Origin: Rhodobacterales bacterium
Lineage (GTDB): Bacteria; Pseudomonadota; Alphaproteobacteria; Rhodobacterales; Rhodobacteraceae
Reading direction: 5' to 3'
Length of the DNA: 64,000 nt
Assembly (NCBI GenBank): GCA_002747325.1
Contig: PDOZ01000029.1
Location: 1-64,000, forward strand
The notes beneath the pieces were generated by a model. The model was not told the DNA's origin and made no database searches. It was given only the letters and a program-made list of their open reading frames with translations. Made by a program: the position numbers and the translations under genes. Within the stretch, counting starts at the first letter, position 1, and every line of letters starts with the position of its first letter. Shown piece by piece: positions 59,878 to 64,000 of the stretch.

Positions 59878-62094
59878 ATGAACGCCGAAGACCTTTTGAC
59901 CCAAGAACGCCGGGCGCGCATGGCAGCGGAACAGTTGCTGGCGCAAAAGCAGGACGAATTGAACGAGGCCAACCGCCGGTTGTCGCATCACGCCATTTCG
60001 CTGACCGAAGATCTGGTGGAAAAACGCGAAGAGGTGGAAGAGGTGCGCGGCGAAAACTCGCGGGTGCGCGCCGATCTGGTGCGTGCGACCGAAGAAGTCA
60101 GCATCGCCAAACAGCGGCTTTGGGATTCAATCCAATCTATTGAGGACGGGTTTGCCGTGTTTGACAGCGATCACCGCATGGTCATCGCCAACGAAGCCTA
60201 TCTGCGCCCCTTCGACGGGTTGGAATGTATCCGCCCCGGTGTGCATTATGAAGAAATTATCGAAGCGCTGGTGTCGGAAGGCATCGTGAACCTGCAAGGG
60301 GTTGGCCGCTCGCTTTGGCGCGAAACCATGCTGACGCGCTGGTATTCTCCCCTGCCGGAACCGCGCGAAATCAAGCTTTGGGACGGGGCGTGGCTGCGCC
60401 TTCAGGACCAGCGCACCACCGGCGGCGATACCGTCTGCCTCGGCCTCAACATCACCGAAACCATGCGCCGCGAACGCGCCCTCAAGGAAGCGACCGAACG
60501 CGCCGAAGCCGCCAACCGCGCCAAATCCGCCTTCCTCGCCAATATGAGCCACGAAATCCGCACCCCGATGAACGGCGTGATTGCGATGGCGGACCTGATG
60601 GCGGAGGGCGAGCTGGACGACGAACAGAAGCTCTATATCGACACCATCCGCGACAGCGGGCAGGCTTTGTTAACCATCATCAACGACGTGCTGGATTACT
60701 CCAAGATCGAGGCGAAAAAGCTGCACCTGCAATCGGAGCCGTTCGATCTGGAGAAAACCGTGCTGGACGTGATCCAGCTTCTGCAACCCGAGTTGAAAAA
60801 CAAGGGTCTGAAACTGATTTTCGACCACGATATGTTCCTGCCGACAACCTTCCGCGGCGACCCGGTGCGCCTGCGTCAGATCATCACCAACCTGATGGGC
60901 AACGCGGTCAAGTTCACCGAGAAGGGCCATATCCTGATCCGTATCGTCGGCCTGCCCGCGCAGGAAGAGGGGCACCAGCAACTGCATTTCACCATCGAGG
61001 ACACCGGCATCGGCATCCCGACGGACAAGCTCGAACACGTGTTCGGCAAGTTCAATCAGGTCGAAGACGAGCGCAACCGCTCCTATGACGGCACTGGCCT
61101 TGGCCTCGCGATCACCCGGCAACTGGTGGAACTGATGGGCGGCACGATCTGGGTTGATAGTGAGGTTGATGTCGGCTCGTCCTTCGGCTTCCGCATCACC
61201 CTGCCCATCGTCGATCCGGTAGAAACGCCGACCATCCCGGACTGGCAGAAAACCGCGCTGATCATCATGGACGATGACCTCAACCGCATCATTTTGCAAA
61301 AGCGCCTGCTCGCTCTGGGCCTGAAGGTTACGATGGTTGCTTCCACCGAGCAGGCCACCGCGCTCACAGACCCGCAATTCGACATGATTTTCGCCGATCA
61401 GGAACTTCCCGAGCCGCTCACGGCCAGCGCCATTGAAGACCTGCGCACCCATCATATCAACGCCCCGATCCTGATGCTTTCCGCCCCGAGCAACATCCAT
61501 GCCACCGTGCCAGGCATCGCCAAACGGCTCTTGAAACCAACCCCGCGCCCGGCGCTGATCGAAGCATTGAACAACCTGCCAGAACCCGCTCCGGCGCTCG
61601 CCCCAATGCCCGCTCCGATGCCCGCCCCAATGTTTGGCAGCCGCCGCACCCCGCAGGAACCGGAAGCCCCGCAACCCGCCAAAGACACGCCGCGCAAGAT
61701 GCGTGTGCTATGCGCCGAGGACAACAAGACCAACCAGCTGGTTTTCTCCAAATTCGTCAAGAATTGCGACATCGACCTGAAATTCGCGGGCAACGGGCAG
61801 GAAGCGGTGGAGTTGTTCGAGAGCTTTCAGCCGGACCTGATCTTCATGGATATTTCCATGCCGGTGATGGACGGCAAAGAGGCCACCCGCACCATCCGCG
61901 CTTTAGAGGCCGACAAAGGTTTGCCGCGCACCCGGATCGTCGCCGTCACCGCCCATGCCATGACCGGCGATGGCGAAGAGATCATGTCACACGGGCTGGA
62001 CAACCATCTGACCAAACCGCTGAAGAAACCCGCTCTGTTTAAGGAATTGACAGACCATTGCCCCGAAGGCGCGACGCCTGCGGTGCCGGAATGA
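59878..62094 (+). CDS. Hybrid sensor histidine kinase with two receiver-like domains
   Basis: A 738-residue cytoplasmic-looking kinase with no membrane segment. It has an N-terminal coiled coil (about residues 1-75), a PAS-like part (SIQSIEDGFAVFDSDHRMVIAN), HisKA with the phospho-His in LANMSHEIRTPMNGVI, and HATPase (NLMGNAVKFTEKG, DTGIGIP, GTGLGLAI). A first receiver-like domain carries FADQELPEP, then a Pro/Met linker, then a clear C-terminal receiver with FMDISMPVMDG. I prefer ATG 59878 (MNAEDLL), with GGAG six bases upstream, over 59863. Signal and output are unknown. Confidence 0.9.
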   Translation: MNAEDLLTQERRARMAAEQLLAQKQDELNEANRRLSHHAISLTEDLVEKREEVEEVRGENSRVRADLVRATEEVSIAKQRLWDSIQSIEDGFAVFDSDHRMVIANEAYLRPFDGLECIRPGVHYEEIIEALVSEGIVNLQGVGRSLWRETMLTRWYSPLPEPREIKLWDGAWLRLQDQRTTGGDTVCLGLNITETMRRERALKEATERAEAANRAKSAFLANMSHEIRTPMNGVIAMADLMAEGELDDEQKLYIDTIRDSGQALLTIINDVLDYSKIEAKKLHLQSEPFDLEKTVLDVIQLLQPELKNKGLKLIFDHDMFLPTTFRGDPVRLRQIITNLMGNAVKFTEKGHILIRIVGLPAQEEGHQQLHFTIEDTGIGIPTDKLEHVFGKFNQVEDERNRSYDGTGLGLAITRQLVELMGGTIWVDSEVDVGSSFGFRITLPIVDPVETPTIPDWQKTALIIMDDDLNRIILQKRLLALGLKVTMVASTEQATALTDPQFDMIFADQELPEPLTASAIEDLRTHHINAPILMLSAPSNIHATVPGIAKRLLKPTPRPALIEALNNLPEPAPALAPMPAPMPAPMFGSRRTPQEPEAPQPAKDTPRKMRVLCAEDNKTNQLVFSKFVKNCDIDLKFAGNGQEAVELFESFQPDLIFMDISMPVMDGKEATRTIRALEADKGLPRTRIVAVTAHAMTGDGEEIMSHGLDNHLTKPLKKPALFKELTDHCPEGATPAVPE

Positions 62095-64000
62095 TCAATC
62101 GCCCGCGATAGCGGTCAGGAACGCGTCACCAAACCGGGCGACGCGCGCCTCGTCCATGCCGGAAACACGCGCCAGATCCGCCACCGTTGCCGGGCGCCGT
62201 TCAGCCACCCGCTTCAATAGCAACGCATTGCAGGAAAGCGGCTTTTCAATACCGCTTTCACCGCGATGCAAACGTTGCGCCGCCTCTTGCAGTCGATCAA
62301 ACACCTGACCGCTTTCGCGCCCGGCCAGCTTCTTGCGCGCCGGATGCAGATCCGGCGTATCCCCGGCAATAACGCGCAAAAACGCCTCGCCGTAACTCGC
62401 GAGCTTCTTCGCCCCAACCCCGCTGATCGCCGCCATTTCATCAAGGTTGCCCGGGCGCCGCTCCGCCATCTCGATCAGGGTGCGGTCATTGAACACCACA
62501 TAGGCCGGAACCCGCGCCGCCTCCGCCAGTGCCCGCCGCTTGGCCTTGAGCGCGGATAGCAGCGGCGCGTCCTCATCAGAAACCAGCGCCTTGACCGCCG
62601 GGCGGCGTTTCGATTTGCGGATGCTGTCCTTGCGCAGGGTGATTTCCTCCTCGCCGCGCAGCGCCGCATGGGCCCGCTCGCGCACCCGTAGCGCGCCGTG
62701 TCGTTCCGGGTCGGGACGGACAAAATCCAGCCCCATCATCTGCCGAAACACCGCGCCCCATTCCGCGCGGTTCAGATCGCGCCCAACGCCAAATGTCGGC
62801 AAACCATCATGCCCATTCTGCCGCACCCGATCGGTCGCGTTGCCGGTTAAAATGTCGGTCAGATAACCCGCGCCAAACCGTTCATCGGTGCGCAACGCGG
62901 CGGAAAGCGCCATGCGAACGGGCTGCGTCGCGTCGAACAATTCAGGCGGATTGCGGCAATTATCACAGTTGTTACAGGCCTCAGCCGCCTCCCCAAAATA
63001 GCCCAACAGAACCACCCGGCGACACCCCTGCGCCTCCGCCAGCCCCAACAGCGCATTGAGCCGCCCATGATCCGCCGCGCGCCGCTCCGGCGGGGCCAGC
63101 CCTTCGTCGATCTGGGCCCGGCGCAGGCGGATATCATCGGGACCAAATAAAGTCAGCGTATCCGCCGCTGCCCCATCGCGCCCGGCCCGGCCGATTTCCT
63201 GATAATAAGCCTCGATGGATTTCGGCAGATCGGCATGGGCGACCCACCGGATGTCCGGCTTATCAATCCCCATGCCAAACGCCACCGTCGCGACAACGAT
63301 CAGCCCATCCTCGGTCTGAAACCGCCGCTCGACCGCCCGGCGCTGATCCGGCTCCATACCCGCATGATAGGCCACCGCGGCATGTCCCTGCGCCACCAGC
63401 GCCGCCGCGAGGCTTTCGGTCTTGGCCCGCGTCGCGCAATAAACGATGCCGGAAAGCCCCTCGCGCGCGCCCGCGAAGCGCAAAATCTGCTCCCGCGGGC
63501 TGTTTTTCGCCTCAAAGGCAAGGGTCAGATTAGGCCGATCAAAGCCGCGCAGAAAAGTTTCCGGCGCCACCCCGTCGAACAGTTTCTCAACAATCTCATC
63601 GCGCGTTTCCGCATCCGCCGTAGCGGTGAAAGCCGACAACGGCACGCCCAGCGCCCGGCGCACCTCACCAATGCGCAGATAATCGGGGCGGAAATCATGC
63701 CCCCATTGGCTCACGCAATGCGCCTCGTCCACCGCAATCGAGGACACGCCCGCGCGTCGCAAGAGGCCCAAAGTGCCGCCGGACGCCAGCCGTTCCGGGG
63801 CGAGATACAGCAGCTTGAGCCGCTTTTCGGCGATGGCCTGAAACACCTCGTCGGTCTCTTCCTCGGTATTGCCCGAGGTCAGCGCCCCCGCTTCAACCCC
63901 GACCGCCCTGAGCGCACGAACCTGATCGCGCATCAGGGCAATCAGCGGCGAGATGACCAGCGTCACCCCGTCGCGCATCAAGGCAGGCAGTTGAAAACAA
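62095..64000 (-). CDS. recQ: ATP-dependent DNA helicase RecQ (5' end beyond window)
   Basis: Partial RecQ helicase; the reading frame continues to the last base, so the start is outside. Visible: the segment before motif Ia (CFQLPALM), DEAHCVSQWGHDFRP, SAFTATAD, the motif VI region YQEIGRAGRDG, and zinc cysteines in CNNCDNC. An RQC region and two HRDC domains follow (LIEMAERRPGNLDEMAAISG and LLKRVAERRPATVADLARVSG), one more than E. coli RecQ. It abuts the histidine kinase stop with no gap. Confidence 0.95.
   Translation of the reverse strand, partial: CFQLPALMRDGVTLVISPLIALMRDQVRALRAVGVEAGALTSGNTEEETDEVFQAIAEKRLKLLYLAPERLASGGTLGLLRRAGVSSIAVDEAHCVSQWGHDFRPDYLRIGEVRRALGVPLSAFTATADAETRDEIVEKLFDGVAPETFLRGFDRPNLTLAFEAKNSPREQILRFAGAREGLSGIVYCATRAKTESLAAALVAQGHAAVAYHAGMEPDQRRAVERRFQTEDGLIVVATVAFGMGIDKPDIRWVAHADLPKSIEAYYQEIGRAGRDGAAADTLTLFGPDDIRLRRAQIDEGLAPPERRAADHGRLNALLGLAEAQGCRRVVLLGYFGEAAEACNNCDNCRNPPELFDATQPVRMALSAALRTDERFGAGYLTDILTGNATDRVRQNGHDGLPTFGVGRDLNRAEWGAVFRQMMGLDFVRPDPERHGALRVRERAHAALRGEEEITLRKDSIRKSKRRPAVKALVSDEDAPLLSALKAKRRALAEAARVPAYVVFNDRTLIEMAERRPGNLDEMAAISGVGAKKLASYGEAFLRVIAGDTPDLHPARKKLAGRESGQVFDRLQEAAQRLHRGESGIEKPLSCNALLLKRVAERRPATVADLARVSGMDEARVARFGDAFLTAIAGD

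Noticed and set aside
1-64000. tRNA, rRNA, tmRNA and CRISPR arrays
   Set aside because: I looked in intergenic regions for tRNA-like cloverleaf sequence and evenly spaced repeats and saw none; gaps are mostly under 150 bp.
1-64000. A compact novel defence or mobile gene island
   Set aside because: Gene content is housekeeping or metabolic throughout, base composition looks even, and no integrase, transposase or toxin-antitoxin gene was recognised.

Overview
This 64-kb window looks like chromosome from an aerobic, GC-rich alphaproteobacterium of the Rhodobacterales (Rhodobacteraceae / roseobacter-like). The inference rests on gene content: aerobic-type cobaltochelatase CobN, CobW behind a cobalamin riboswitch, plant-type glutamate-cysteine ligase, TrcR (DUF1013), COQ9, an SMC of 1151 residues, and pervasive ATGA gene overlaps. 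Nearly the whole window is coding. No tRNA, rRNA, CRISPR array, prophage or transposase gene was recognised.

Layout. 0-9 kb: half of a small inverted-repeat element, a membrane/coiled-coil protein and an OmpA-domain protein, ubiA, then rsmE, a GNAT protein, a small membrane protein and gshA, followed by three tandem DUF805 membrane proteins. 9-12.7 kb: a tightly coupled minus-strand operon pyrB - two PH-like membrane proteins - a dihydroorotase homologue lacking its metal ligands - plsY. 12.7-17.6 kb: a UDG-family protein lacking Fe-S cysteines, moaB, a DsbD-N-terminal-like periplasmic protein, yqgE, folK, a NYN-domain protein, rnhA and a small GlsB/YeaQ-like protein. 17.7-26 kb: cobalamin block 1 (cobH, cobL, cobI, cbiG-cobJ fusion, cobM; then cobC, cobD). 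26-31.2 kb: a lytic transglycosylase, a YbjN-like secreted protein and smc (TTG start). 31.3-39.4 kb: a complete 261-bp MITE-like element, a cobalamin riboswitch and cobalamin block 2 (cobW, a GNAT protein, cobN; later cobO). 39-48.6 kb: an MnmC2-like FAD enzyme divergent from mnmD, slt, dapA, smpB, the def / degenerate def / fmt operon, a PatB-type lyase, a YkuD transpeptidase and rpsU. 48.6-64 kb: coq9, a quinone oxidoreductase, a MAPEG protein, RNase T2, trcR, the pbpC / alpha-2-macroglobulin pair, a hybrid histidine kinase and a recQ cut by the window end.

How it works together. The two cob blocks cover much of the corrin-ring methylation steps, aminopropanol arm attachment, cobalt insertion (CobN) and adenosylation (CobO). 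CobG/CobZ, CobF, CobK, CobB, CobS/T, CobQ and the late nucleotide-loop genes are not here and must be elsewhere if the pathway is complete. The def-fmt operon, smpB, rpsU, rsmE and mnmD form a scattered translation set.

The most notable points are: (1) a TA-flanked MITE family, one copy abutting the smc promoter and the B12 riboswitch, another providing part of a gene's stop codon; (2) three catalytic-looking families that appear to have lost key residues beside an intact or partner gene (dihydroorotase by pyrB, peptide deformylase by def, alpha-2-macroglobulin by pbpC); (3) a DUF805 triplication carrying a fossil of the gshA 3' end; (4) two PH-like proteins inside a pyrimidine/phospholipid operon. 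I did not find a clear, wholly new defence or mobile system. All motif calls are by eye.
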